Positions 55,587 to 63,905 of a stretch of 64,000 nucleotides of DNA are shown piece after piece. The DNA comes from Stappia albiluteola (GTDB lineage Bacteria; Pseudomonadota; Alphaproteobacteria; Rhizobiales; Stappiaceae): positions 1 to 64,000 of the forward strand of contig NZ_JACFXV010000031.1 in NCBI RefSeq assembly GCF_014050225.1. Reading direction: 5' to 3'. The translations under genes and the position numbers were made by a program. The stretch's first letter is position 1. Every line of letters starts with the position of its first letter. A model generated the notes under the pieces. It did not search any database. It saw nothing but the letters and a program-made list of their open reading frames with translations, and was not told the origin of the DNA.

Positions 55587-56861
55587 TCATTGAAAAACCG
55601 ACCCCGGATTGTCGAGGCTGTCGGACCCTTCGAAGGCGATGCCGTCGAGCTTCAAGACCGCGACCGCGCGCTCGATCGCCCGGGTCTGTTCGACCAGCGC
55701 GTCGATCACCGCCTGGACGGTGGCGTTTCCTTCCGCGTTGCCCTCGCCGATCATCTGGTCATAGGCCTCGACGGTCTCCGCGCGCGCCTTCATCGCGAGC
55801 GCCTTCTCGACCGTCGCCTCGATCTTCGCGCTCACCTCATCGGCGACGGCCTGATCATGCTCGGCGACGAGATCCTTCAGCGAAACGCCTTCGACCTTGG
55901 CGCCGCCGAAGCCCTCGTAACGGCCGAGCCAGACATTGCGAATACCGAGAACGTCGTCGAGATGGGACATATGCGTATTGTCGGAGAAGCAGTCATGCTC
56001 CTCTTCCGGATCGTGCAGCAGCAGGCCGAGCTTCATGCGCTCGCCGGCGAGCTCGCCATAGGAAAGCGACCCCATGCCTGTGAGAATTGCGGCAAGACCG
56101 GCATCCTCGCCCAACTCGTCGAGCTCCTTGCGGGCAGCGCCGTCCGCCTTCCAGGCCGCGGCCATCTCTTCAAGATCGGCGACGAGCAGTCCGGTCGCAG
56201 CCTTCAGATAAGCCGCGCGGCGTTCGCAGTTGCCGCCGGTGCAGGCCTTCGGATCGAAGTCCGTGGCCGGACGCGCGCCTGCGCCCGCGTCGGTGAAGTT
56301 GAGATCCTGGCCCCAAAGCAGGAATTCGATGGCATGATAGCCGGTGGCGACATTGGCCTCGATCTCGCCGGCCTCCTGCAATTTGGAGGACAGAAGCTCC
56401 GGCGTGATAACGCTCGCGTCAATGGTCTCGCCGCCGAGCGTCAGGCTGGGATGAGCAATGATATTGGCCGTGTAGAACGGGTTTTCCGGCGACTCCGAGC
56501 CATAGGAAGCATCGACATAGTCGATCAGGCCCTCGTCGAGCGGCCAGGCGTTCACCTTGCCTTCCCAGTCGTCGACGATGGCATTGCCGAAGCGATAGAC
56601 TTCCGTCTGCTGGTACGGACGGCGGGCAACCTTCCAGGCGGCGCGGGCGGCGGCGAGGTTTTCCTCGGTCGGCTCGGCGATCAGCCTGTCGGCGGCGGCT
56701 TCCAGGTCTTTGGCGGTCGTCAGCGCCTCGCCATAGGCGGCGGCGGCGATGTCGCCATAGGTCTTCAGCACGTCTTCGTCATGCACATTGCCATCGTGGG
56801 CGAAAGCCGCCGTCGTCAGCAGGATCGCGGTACCCGCCGCAAGCATTCTCTTCAGGTTCAT
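55587..56861 (-). CDS. Imelysin-family protein, intact GxHxxE motif
   Basis: A 424-residue exported imelysin (signal peptide MNLKRMLAAGTAILLTTAAFA). The motif GYHAIE is intact (GYHAIEFLLWG), as expected for the metal-linked M75 fold of IrpA and EfeO proteins. Such proteins take part in periplasmic iron acquisition rather than proteolysis. AAAGGA precedes the ATG at 56861; a longer upstream frame is not supported. Second gene of the operon, 37 bases after the Cys-rich protein gene. Confidence 0.93.
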   Translation of the reverse strand: MNLKRMLAAGTAILLTTAAFAHDGNVHDEDVLKTYGDIAAAAYGEALTTAKDLEAAADRLIAEPTEENLAAARAAWKVARRPYQQTEVYRFGNAIVDDWEGKVNAWPLDEGLIDYVDASYGSESPENPFYTANIIAHPSLTLGGETIDASVITPELLSSKLQEAGEIEANVATGYHAIEFLLWGQDLNFTDAGAGARPATDFDPKACTGGNCERRAAYLKAATGLLVADLEEMAAAWKADGAARKELDELGEDAGLAAILTGMGSLSYGELAGERMKLGLLLHDPEEEHDCFSDNTHMSHLDDVLGIRNVWLGRYEGFGGAKVEGVSLKDLVAEHDQAVADEVSAKIEATVEKALAMKARAETVEAYDQMIGEGNAEGNATVQAVIDALVEQTRAIERAVAVLKLDGIAFEGSDSLDNPGSVFQ

Positions 56862-56898
56862 CCCGGGTCCTTTCAAGTTCGAAACGAGATTGTCCGGC

Positions 56899-57411
56899 TC
56901 AGTGCCGGGTGGAATTGGCAGCATCGACATCCGCGGCGCCTTGCAGCGCATCGTCGGACGAACGGGAAGACAGGGTGAGGCCCAGCGCGCTGAGGGCGGC
57001 GCCGAGCGCCGCCGCCGCATCGAGCGTCAGGGTGAGGCCGTCAGCCCGCACGAGCCGGTCGGCAAGTGCGGCTGCGCGCGGCCGGTCGCCGGACTGGACG
57101 GCGGCGAGAAGTTCCAGCGCCAGGCATTCGTCGGCGCAGCGGCGCGGACAGCCATGCGGGAAGAGACAGAAGTTGCCCCGGAAATGGCCGTTGATCGCCC
57201 GCGCATAGCAGGAAAGCGCCGCAACTGCGGGACGCGCCCGCGCCGGCCCCAGCTTCGTCGCGAAGAGGTTCCAGGCCAGTTCCCAGCATTCGATACTGCC
57301 GGTGGCATAGCCGGACAGCCAATGGCGCAGGCCGTCGACCACAAGGTCCTCGGTAACGGGGCTGTCGGCGAAATCGCCGCGCCCGCCCCCGCCGGACCGG
57401 GAAGCGTTCAT
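56899..57411 (-). CDS. Cysteine-rich protein of unknown function at head of iron operon
   Basis: I do not recognise this 170-residue protein. It has no signal peptide or membrane helix. A cysteine cluster lies mid-protein (FCLFPHGCPRRCADEC: C-x5-C-x3-C-x3-C), preceded by one more cysteine in LSCYA. This could bind metal or a cofactor. The C-terminal part is alanine-rich helix. The ATG at 57411 is conservative; a TTG at 57420 has GGAGG five bases upstream. It is the first gene after the IRO-type operator. Confidence 0.65.
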   Translation of the reverse strand: MNASRSGGGGRGDFADSPVTEDLVVDGLRHWLSGYATGSIECWELAWNLFATKLGPARARPAVAALSCYARAINGHFRGNFCLFPHGCPRRCADECLALELLAAVQSGDRPRAAALADRLVRADGLTLTLDAAAALGAALSALGLTLSSRSSDDALQGAADVDAANSTRH

Positions 57412-57484
57412 AGATGACAAGGCATCCTCCAATCGGCCGGGGTCAAGATCCGGTCATCAAAGGGTGTCGGCAAGAAAATATACT

Positions 57485-57499
57485 TGAGGCAAACAGTCA
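57485..57499. promoter_or_regulatory. Iron-responsive operator (RirA-type IRO box)
   Basis: TGAGGCAAACAGTCA fits TGA-N9-TCA, the motif bound by the rhizobial iron regulator RirA. The symmetry extends to CTTGA...TCAAG, a perfect 5-bp palindrome. It lies 74 bases upstream of the Cys-rich/imelysin operon start, beside a TATATT that could be the -10 element. Repression when iron is plentiful is the inferred effect. Confidence 0.6.
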
Positions 57500-57534
57500 A
57501 GTTTAAAATCCCGATAAATCAATACCTTATAAGA

Positions 57535-57566
57535 ATTCTAAAGTGAAATGATTCTAAGGTGAAATG
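57535..57566 (+). repeat. Tandem 16-bp repeat upstream of the iron operon
   Basis: ATTCTAAAGTGAAATG (57535-57550) is followed directly by ATTCTAAGGTGAAATG (57551-57566), with one mismatch. Each unit carries TTCTAA, which resembles half of the Irr-binding ICE box, but no full ICE box is formed. Confidence 0.6.
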
Positions 57567-57574
57567 GCGGACGA

Positions 57575-58690
57575 TCAATTCCGCAGGCCCTGCAGCAGGA
57601 AAGCCGAAACCCGGCGGCGCATGCCCTTCAGCGCGATGTCGCCCGCCGGATCCGTATCGGCGAGGGAATCGATCGCCACCCGGACGCGACTGTCGACGAG
57701 GATCTGACCGCTCTCGGCCGCGCTGCACAGCCTCGCGGCGAGATTGACGACCGTGCCGACCGCCGAATAGTCCTGCCTGCCCTCGAAACCGATGCAGCCA
57801 AGCGTGGCGTAGCCGTGCGCAATGCCGACACCGAAGCCGAGATCGTGGCCGAACTGGCGCCATTCGCCGACCAAGGAGGAGACTTCCCGGCGCACGTCGA
57901 CGGCCATGCGCGCGGCACGCTCGCACGGATCCGCGCAGGGCACGGGATCGTTGAACAGCACCATCGCGCCGTCGCCGGCGAAATGGGCAAGCGTTCCCTC
58001 GTATTTATGGATGAAGGCACCAAGGCTCTCGTGATAGGCGCCGAGCACCGCCATCACTTCCTCCGGTTCGGCGACCTCGGCAAAGCCGGTAAAGCCGCGC
58101 AGGTCGCAGAAGACGACCGTGACGTCGCGGCGATGGCTCTCAAGGAGCCTTTCCTGCCCGTCTGCCAGCACAAGCCCGGCGATCTGCGGCGATAGGAAGC
58201 GCTTCAGCCGCCCCATGCGCTCGATTTCGGCCACCTGACGGTCGACGCGCTCCTTGAGCGTCCGGTTCCAGGCGGCGAGCTCGGCCGCCTGCTCGGCGAC
58301 CTGATCGTGCAGGGCCTTCAAGCGAAGCACCGATTTCACGCGGGCAACGAGCGCGGTGTGATCGATCGGCTTGGTGAGATATTCGTCCGCGCCGGCCTCG
58401 AGACCCGCCACCACATCGCGCGTATCGGCCTTCGCCGTCACCAGGATGATCGGCATGAAGGGAAGGTCCGGGTCCGCCTTGAGCCTCCTGCAGACCTCGA
58501 TGCCGTCGATCTTCGGCATCATCACGTCGAGCAGGATCAGGTCCGGCAGATGCCCGCGCGCCTGGGCCAGCGCCTCCTCGCCGTCGGCGGCCTGCATCAG
58601 GTCGTAGCCGTGAGCCGACAGCCGTGCGCGGATGATGTCCCGGTTGGCCTCATTGTCGTCGACGATCAGGATGCGGGCGGGGCTGTGCAT
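57575..58690 (-). CDS. Receiver-class III nucleotide cyclase
   Basis: A 371-residue regulator. An N-terminal receiver (about residues 5-120; ILIVDDNEANRD, LILLDVMMPKIDG, VTAKAD, TKPID) and a coiled linker precede a class III cyclase (about 165-350). The metal aspartates are in VVFCDLRGFT and FAGDGAMVLFNDP. At the usual lysine position the motif reads LAHFAGD, so the purine-specifying lysine is histidine; the partner region is YSAVGTVVNLAARL. Product (cAMP or cGMP) is not predictable. Last gene of the GAF-kinase module. Confidence 0.9.
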   Translation of the reverse strand: MHSPARILIVDDNEANRDIIRARLSAHGYDLMQAADGEEALAQARGHLPDLILLDVMMPKIDGIEVCRRLKADPDLPFMPIILVTAKADTRDVVAGLEAGADEYLTKPIDHTALVARVKSVLRLKALHDQVAEQAAELAAWNRTLKERVDRQVAEIERMGRLKRFLSPQIAGLVLADGQERLLESHRRDVTVVFCDLRGFTGFAEVAEPEEVMAVLGAYHESLGAFIHKYEGTLAHFAGDGAMVLFNDPVPCADPCERAARMAVDVRREVSSLVGEWRQFGHDLGFGVGIAHGYATLGCIGFEGRQDYSAVGTVVNLAARLCSAAESGQILVDSRVRVAIDSLADTDPAGDIALKGMRRRVSAFLLQGLRN

Positions 58691-58715
58691 CGCCGTCTCC
58701 CCTGTATCACGGCCT

Positions 58716-59081
58716 TCATGGCAGGTATTCGCGGATCTTCGCCAGCAGGGCGCGCGGACTGTAGGGCTTGGTGACGTAGGCGTCGCAGCCGGCGGCGCGC
58801 GCCTTGGCCTCGTCGCCGCTCAGCGCATAGGACGTGATGACGATGACGGGTATGGCGGCAAGTGCCGCTTCGGCCTTGATCCGCCGCGTCGCCTCGTAGC
58901 CGTCCATCAGCGGCAGCTGGATGTCCATGAGGATGAGGTCGGGCGGGTCGGCAAGCGCGGCCGCCACGCCATCGCGGCCGTTTTCCGCCTCCGTCGTTTC
59001 GTAGCCGGCGCTGCCCAGCAGGTCGCGCAGGATGCGCCGGTTGTCTTCGTGGTCCTCCACCACAAGGATGCGCCGCGTCAT
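58716..59081 (-). CDS. Single-domain response regulator (DivK/CheY-like)
   Basis: A 121-residue receiver with all phosphorylation residues: VEDHEDNRR, LILMDIQLPLMDG, VITSYA and TKPYS. Its start overlaps the stop of the GAF kinase by ATGA, so it is translationally coupled. It precedes the receiver-cyclase gene by 25 bases. The arrangement kinase, DivK-like receiver, receiver-cyclase repeats that at 45291-49933. Confidence 0.93.
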   Translation of the reverse strand: MTRRILVVEDHEDNRRILRDLLGSAGYETTEAENGRDGVAAALADPPDLILMDIQLPLMDGYEATRRIKAEAALAAIPVIVITSYALSGDEAKARAAGCDAYVTKPYSPRALLAKIREYLP

Positions 59082-62053
59082 GACTGCCCCGCCTGCTGTT
59101 CGACGATGACGGGCAGCGTGACGATGAAGGTCGAGCCTTGTCCCGGCTCCGACTCCACCCGGATCGCGCCGCCATGCATCTCCACGATGCGCCGCGATAT
59201 CGCAAGCCCCAGCCCCGAACCGCCCTTCCTGCGCGTCGAGGAACTGTCCGCCTGCTGGAACTCGCCGAAAATGCGCACCTGGTCCCCGGCGGCAATGCCC
59301 GGCCCGGTATCGCGAACGGCGATATGGAAGGTACCGTCGCGGGCTTCGGCAAGGATCGCGACCTCGCCTTCGTCGGTGAACTTGATCGCATTGCCGACGA
59401 GATTGAGCAGCACCTGGGCGATCCGCCGCTCGTCGCCCCGGCCGGCCGGCAGGTCCGGCCCAACCTCGGCGCTAAAGCCGAGGTTCTTTTCGCCCGCAAG
59501 CGGCTCGATCGCGCTGACGACGCCGGCGATCACATCGCCCATCGCATAATCGCCGAGCGACAGAGTGAGCTGGCCGGCCTCGATCCTGGAAAGATCGAGC
59601 ACGTCGTTGATCAGGCCGAGCAGATGACGGCCGTTCGACTGGACGCGCTCGAGCACGCTTTGCATGGCCTGCGGCGCCTCGCCGTAGATGCCGTCGAGCA
59701 CCAGTTCCGTATAGCCGAGGATCGCGTTGAGCGGCGTGCGCAGCTCATGGCTCATATTGGCGAGGAACTGCGACTTGTGCCGGCTGGCAAGCTCAAGCTC
59801 CCGCCCCTTCTCCTCGATCTCGCTGAAGAGGCGGGCATTGTGGATGGCCAGCACGGAATGGGCGGCGAAAGTGCGCAAGAGCGCCACCACGTCGGAGGCA
59901 AAGGAGCCCGCTTCCCGGCGCAGGATGACGAGACCGCCGAGCACCCGCCCGTCGCGCACCAGCGGAATGGCAACGAGCGAGCGCATGCCCTCGCGCGCCA
60001 GGACCGCGCGAACCTGCGATGCGACCAGATGGCTCTGTTCGCCGACGTCGCTCACCTCGACCGGGCGCTGCGTGATACCGGCCCGCCCCACCGCTCCCTC
60101 GCCCATGCGCACCGGAGTGGCGCCGAGGATCTCCAAGTGGTCCTGCGAGATATTGTGCGCCGCCCTTGCGCGGAAGATCTGCTCGGCTTCGTCGAATTCG
60201 TAGACGATGCCGCCATAGCTTCCCGACAGTTCCACCGCCCGGCTGACGATCGTCGCCAGCACGACCTCCAGATCGAGCGTGGAGCCGATCGCCTGGCTCA
60301 CCTCGTCGAGCGCGCGAAGTTCGTCGACGGAGCGGGCGAGCGCCCGCGTGCGGGCCTGCACCTCGTCGAAAAGCCGGACGTTCTCGATGGCGATCACCGC
60401 CTGGTCGGCAAAGGTCGTCACGAGCTCGATCTCCTTGTCGGAGAAGGGCCGGACGACGTTGCGCGCAAGAGCGATGACGCCGATCACCTCGCCGTCCCGC
60501 AGCAGGGGAACGCCCAGCGCGGTGCGGTACTGACCGATGGCCTGCGCGTCGCGCCAATCGTAGTCCGGCTCGTCCAGCACATCGATGACATGCACGGTCC
60601 TGCGCTCCAGCGCAGCGCGGCCGCTGACCTTGCCGCGCCCGGGTGCAAAAGGCCGGTTTATCATGAATTTCACGAGATCTTCCTTGCCCCGGCTGGCCGT
60701 TGCGACGTGAAAAAGACCGTCATCGCCAAGGCGAAAGATAATGGCCCATTCCGCGCGGCAGAGCCGGGACGCCGTCGACACGATGGCATCGAGCACCGGG
60801 TTCAGCTGGTTGGCCGAGCGGCTGATGACACCCAGCACCTCGCTGGTCGCCGTCTGCCGCTCCAGCGCCTCGCTCAGATCCCTGTTGCGCGATTCCAGTT
60901 CGCGGAAAAGACGAACGTTCTCGACGGCGATAACCGCCTGATCGGCGAAGGTTTGCAATAGCTCCACCTGGCGGTCGGGGAAATAGCCGGGCGCCTCGCG
61001 CGCAAGCGCAATGGCGCCGATCGGCACGCCGTCGCGCATCATCGGCACGGCGAGCGCGTTGCGATGGCCGAGCTGTTTCGCGACCGCGCCGAGCACATAT
61101 TCCGCGTCCGCGTCGATATCCGGGATATGTTCCACCCGGCCGCTCAAGATTGCCCGCCCCGCCGCCGTGCCGCGGTTCGGCGGCATGGGGAAGGCGCGCT
61201 GCATCGCCTTCACGCCGTCCACCGGCAGGTCGTCATAGTGATGGGCGCTGAAATGCATCCGCTCGCCGTCGAAGCGGTAGACATGGCAAAGCATCGCGCC
61301 GCACAGGCGCGCCGCGCTGTGGGCGATCATGTCGAAAACGGGTTGGGCATCCGTCGGCGAACTGGAGATCACGCGCAGGATGTCGCTGGTCGCCGTCTCC
61401 CGCTCCAGCGATTCCGTCAGTTCGCTGTTGCGGGCGCCGATTTCCGCAAAGAGGCGGGCATTTTCCATCGCGATGCCGGCCTGATCGGCGAAGGCCTTCA
61501 GCAGGTCGATCTGCCGGTCTGGAAACGCCTCCGCCACCTTTCGCATCACGGCGATAGCCCCGATCGGCCTGCCCTCGCTCTTGATCGGCACGGCGGCAAT
61601 GCTGCGAAAGGTTATGACCTTCGCCACCCGCTCGAATGTATATTCTCCGTCGAGCTCGATATCCGCGATGCGCTCCACCTCGCCGCTCAGGATGGCGCGG
61701 CCGGCCGCCGTTCCCCGGTCGGGCTCGGTGGACCATTCGCGGCGCAGCGCCTCCAGCGCCTCCTCCGTCAGTCCGTAATGGGCGACGAAACGCAGCCTCC
61801 CCCGCTCCAGGCGGAAGAGATGGCAGAACTCGGCGGCGCAAAGGCGCGCCGCGCTCGTTGCGATCATGTCGAAGACGGTCTGCGCATCCGCCGGCGACCG
61901 CGACAGGACGTGGAGGATTTCCCCCATCGCCGCCTTCTGCTCCAGCGCCTCCGACAGGGCCGCGCGGCAGGCCGCAAGCTCCCCTGCCGGCCCCGCCGGC
62001 TGTCCGGCCGCCTCGCCGGGGCTGGCGGCACCGCTGGTGTCCTGCAGCTTCAT
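59078..62053 (-). CDS. Cytoplasmic multi-GAF sensor histidine kinase
   Basis: A 991-residue soluble kinase. An N-terminal coiled segment precedes four GAF domains (about residues 50-200, 225-380, 410-560 and 590-745), with repeated motifs such as PDRQIDLLKAFADQAGIAMENARLF and PDRQVELLQTFADQAVIAVENVRLF. HisKA (about 765-830; ANMSHELRTPLNAILGYTEL) and ATPase (about 870-985; GSGLGLAISRRI, GSTFIV) follow. No membrane helix is seen, so it senses cytoplasmic small molecules or redox cofactors. It heads the second cyclase module. Confidence 0.93.
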   Translation of the reverse strand: MKLQDTSGAASPGEAAGQPAGPAGELAACRAALSEALEQKAAMGEILHVLSRSPADAQTVFDMIATSAARLCAAEFCHLFRLERGRLRFVAHYGLTEEALEALRREWSTEPDRGTAAGRAILSGEVERIADIELDGEYTFERVAKVITFRSIAAVPIKSEGRPIGAIAVMRKVAEAFPDRQIDLLKAFADQAGIAMENARLFAEIGARNSELTESLERETATSDILRVISSSPTDAQPVFDMIAHSAARLCGAMLCHVYRFDGERMHFSAHHYDDLPVDGVKAMQRAFPMPPNRGTAAGRAILSGRVEHIPDIDADAEYVLGAVAKQLGHRNALAVPMMRDGVPIGAIALAREAPGYFPDRQVELLQTFADQAVIAVENVRLFRELESRNRDLSEALERQTATSEVLGVISRSANQLNPVLDAIVSTASRLCRAEWAIIFRLGDDGLFHVATASRGKEDLVKFMINRPFAPGRGKVSGRAALERRTVHVIDVLDEPDYDWRDAQAIGQYRTALGVPLLRDGEVIGVIALARNVVRPFSDKEIELVTTFADQAVIAIENVRLFDEVQARTRALARSVDELRALDEVSQAIGSTLDLEVVLATIVSRAVELSGSYGGIVYEFDEAEQIFRARAAHNISQDHLEILGATPVRMGEGAVGRAGITQRPVEVSDVGEQSHLVASQVRAVLAREGMRSLVAIPLVRDGRVLGGLVILRREAGSFASDVVALLRTFAAHSVLAIHNARLFSEIEEKGRELELASRHKSQFLANMSHELRTPLNAILGYTELVLDGIYGEAPQAMQSVLERVQSNGRHLLGLINDVLDLSRIEAGQLTLSLGDYAMGDVIAGVVSAIEPLAGEKNLGFSAEVGPDLPAGRGDERRIAQVLLNLVGNAIKFTDEGEVAILAEARDGTFHIAVRDTGPGIAAGDQVRIFGEFQQADSSSTRRKGGSGLGLAISRRIVEMHGGAIRVESEPGQGSTFIVTLPVIVEQQAGQS

Positions 62054-62335
62054 GCGATCACCATGCCTGCGGCCGTCGCAAACCCCACCGTGGCCGGCAG
62101 GGCGAAACAGAACCGCAGCATTCAGATCAGAAATATTATTTTATCACAGCCCACTTCGTGCGGTTAGCGGGAATGAGGCCGGACAGGTCTGCGCGCGGGA
62201 TACCCGCCGCTATCCGAAGTGTGATCGCAATCCGCCGCAAGGCCACTGGCCAACCCTGCCGTTCGCACCTAATCATTTGCATTCCGTCCCAACAGGCCGG
62301 ACGAAACGCAAATATAACGGAGGCAGGATCGCCAT
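62054..62335. promoter_or_regulatory. Divergent promoter region of GAF kinase and AraC regulator
   Basis: No gene is present in these 282 bases. An AT-rich tract at about 62130-62150 may be the kinase promoter. A ribosome-binding GGAGG occurs just before the AraC gene. I see no clear inverted repeat. Confidence 0.4.
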
Positions 62336-63262
62336 ATGGACGTGCTCAACGATATCCTCGATACCCTGAACCTCCGGGGTGTCCTGTATTTCCGCACCGA
62401 TTTTTCGTCGCCCTGGTCGGTGACGGTGCCCGACCTCAGCCAGGCGGCGCGCTTCCATCTGGTCGTGCAGGGCCATTGCCACGTGCAATTCCCCGACGGC
62501 GAGGCGGTCGATCTCGGGCCCGGCGACCTGGTGCTGATCCCGCGCGGGCGCAGCCACGTGCTGGCCGACGCCGCCTGTGCCGCCGCACCCGAGCTTGAGA
62601 CCGTTTTGAAGGCCGTCGGCTACAAGGGCGACGGCGTGCTTGTCGTCGGCGAAGGCGATCCCAATGCCACCACCCAGATGGTCTGCGGCCACTACACGTT
62701 CCGAAACGGCGCCGATCACCCGATCCTGCGGGCGCTGCCCGACCATCTGGTGACCTCGGCATCCGTGCGGGCACGCGAACCGTGGCTCGACGAGATGCTG
62801 CGGCTGGTCGTGCGCCGGGTCTTTTCCGACGAGATGGGTTCGACGGCAGCGGTCACCCGCCTGTCAGAGATCGTCTTCATCGAGCTGCTGCGCGTCGGCA
62901 TCGGCCAGAGCCAGGAGTTGCAGGCGATCCTGTCGGCCTTCCGCGACAAGCAGATCGGCCGCGCCCTGCAACTCATCCATGCCCGCCCCGCCGATCCCTG
63001 GACGGTGGAAAGCCTTGCGAGCGAAGTCGGCATGTCGCGCAGCCGCTTCGCCGAGCGCTTCAGCGAGATGATGGGCACCGGACCGATGGCCTATCTCGCC
63101 GACTGGCGGCTGCAGAAGGCACTGTCCCTGCTCGACGACCAGCACTGCAGCGTGCAGCAGGTGGCGATCCAGACCGGCTACCAGTCGCCGGCCGCTTTCA
63201 GCCGCGCCTTCTCGGGAAAATTCGGCCTGGCGCCGACCGAATATCGCAGGAATGCCGCTTAA
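62336..63262 (+). CDS. AraC-family transcription regulator with cupin-like sensor
   Basis: A 308-residue regulator. The N-terminal cupin_6 domain (about residues 10-190) has HLVVQGHCHVQFPDG and LGPGDLVLIPRG, and the C-terminal double helix-turn-helix (about 205-305) has WTVESLASEVGMSRSRFAERF and VAIQTGYQSPAAFSRAFSGKFGLAPTEYRR. It binds a small ligand and controls a promoter; the target is unknown. GGAGG lies 11 bases before the ATG. It is divergent from the GAF kinase gene. Confidence 0.92.
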   Translation: MDVLNDILDTLNLRGVLYFRTDFSSPWSVTVPDLSQAARFHLVVQGHCHVQFPDGEAVDLGPGDLVLIPRGRSHVLADAACAAAPELETVLKAVGYKGDGVLVVGEGDPNATTQMVCGHYTFRNGADHPILRALPDHLVTSASVRAREPWLDEMLRLVVRRVFSDEMGSTAAVTRLSEIVFIELLRVGIGQSQELQAILSAFRDKQIGRALQLIHARPADPWTVESLASEVGMSRSRFAERFSEMMGTGPMAYLADWRLQKALSLLDDQHCSVQQVAIQTGYQSPAAFSRAFSGKFGLAPTEYRRNAA

Positions 63263-63905
63263 CTTTCACGATCCGTTGCAGGGCGTCCCAAACGCTTTGC
63301 GACCTATCCCATACTGATCGGGCCTGATTGATCCAGCGTCCGATCTTGCGCATCGTCTCCCTCGTCAAATGCCGGCGGCTGAAACGCCCCGGATGACGAG
63401 GGAGGCAGGATGCAAGAGGCAACGCAAATCGGGAAAGCCAGGCTTGCGGCAGCAATGCCGAGGCCGCTCACCGCCACGCGTCAGCCTCGCTACGGCGCGC
63501 CGCATGTCGTCGGCAAGCCGCACCGCCTGTCCTCCCCCCTGTTTCGATTTCTCGGTTTCGCCGGAGCTCTCGCCGGCGGAAGGCTTTCGAGCGGCATGAA
63601 CAGCCGCCTTGTCGCTCCCTGGACGGTTGCGCAAGCGGCGATCGACCGCGCCGTACGAAAGCTGAAGAAGAACCCGGGCGGCCTGTTTTCGGGCCCAACG
63701 GGCGGGAGCGCAGCGCGGTTTCGCAAGACCCGCGACCAGAGTTCGGGTGCCGATGGAACCGGCCGGTATCAAGCCCCTTGTGCCGACGGATCGATCGTCA
63801 CCCGCCCCATCGGCCAGTCGCCCAAAGCGAAAGCCGGCATTCGGTTCCCCACCGCCGGCTCAATGGCTGCATGACATAGAAACTGGACACAGAGAGGAAT
63901 TCCCG
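63263..63905. other. Long gap with hairpin and no convincing gene
   Basis: This 643-base region has an 11-bp perfect inverted repeat (63357-63367 with 63394-63404) enclosing a 26-base loop. A 154-codon frame at 63410-63874 has a ribosome-binding site but low-complexity, Arg/Ser/Gly-rich translation and competing frames, so I do not call it. The next gene starts at 63906. Confidence 0.4.

Noticed and set aside
63410..63874. 154-codon frame after the AraC gene
   Set aside because: It has a ribosome-binding site, but the translation is low-complexity and competing frames exist on both strands; not enough support.
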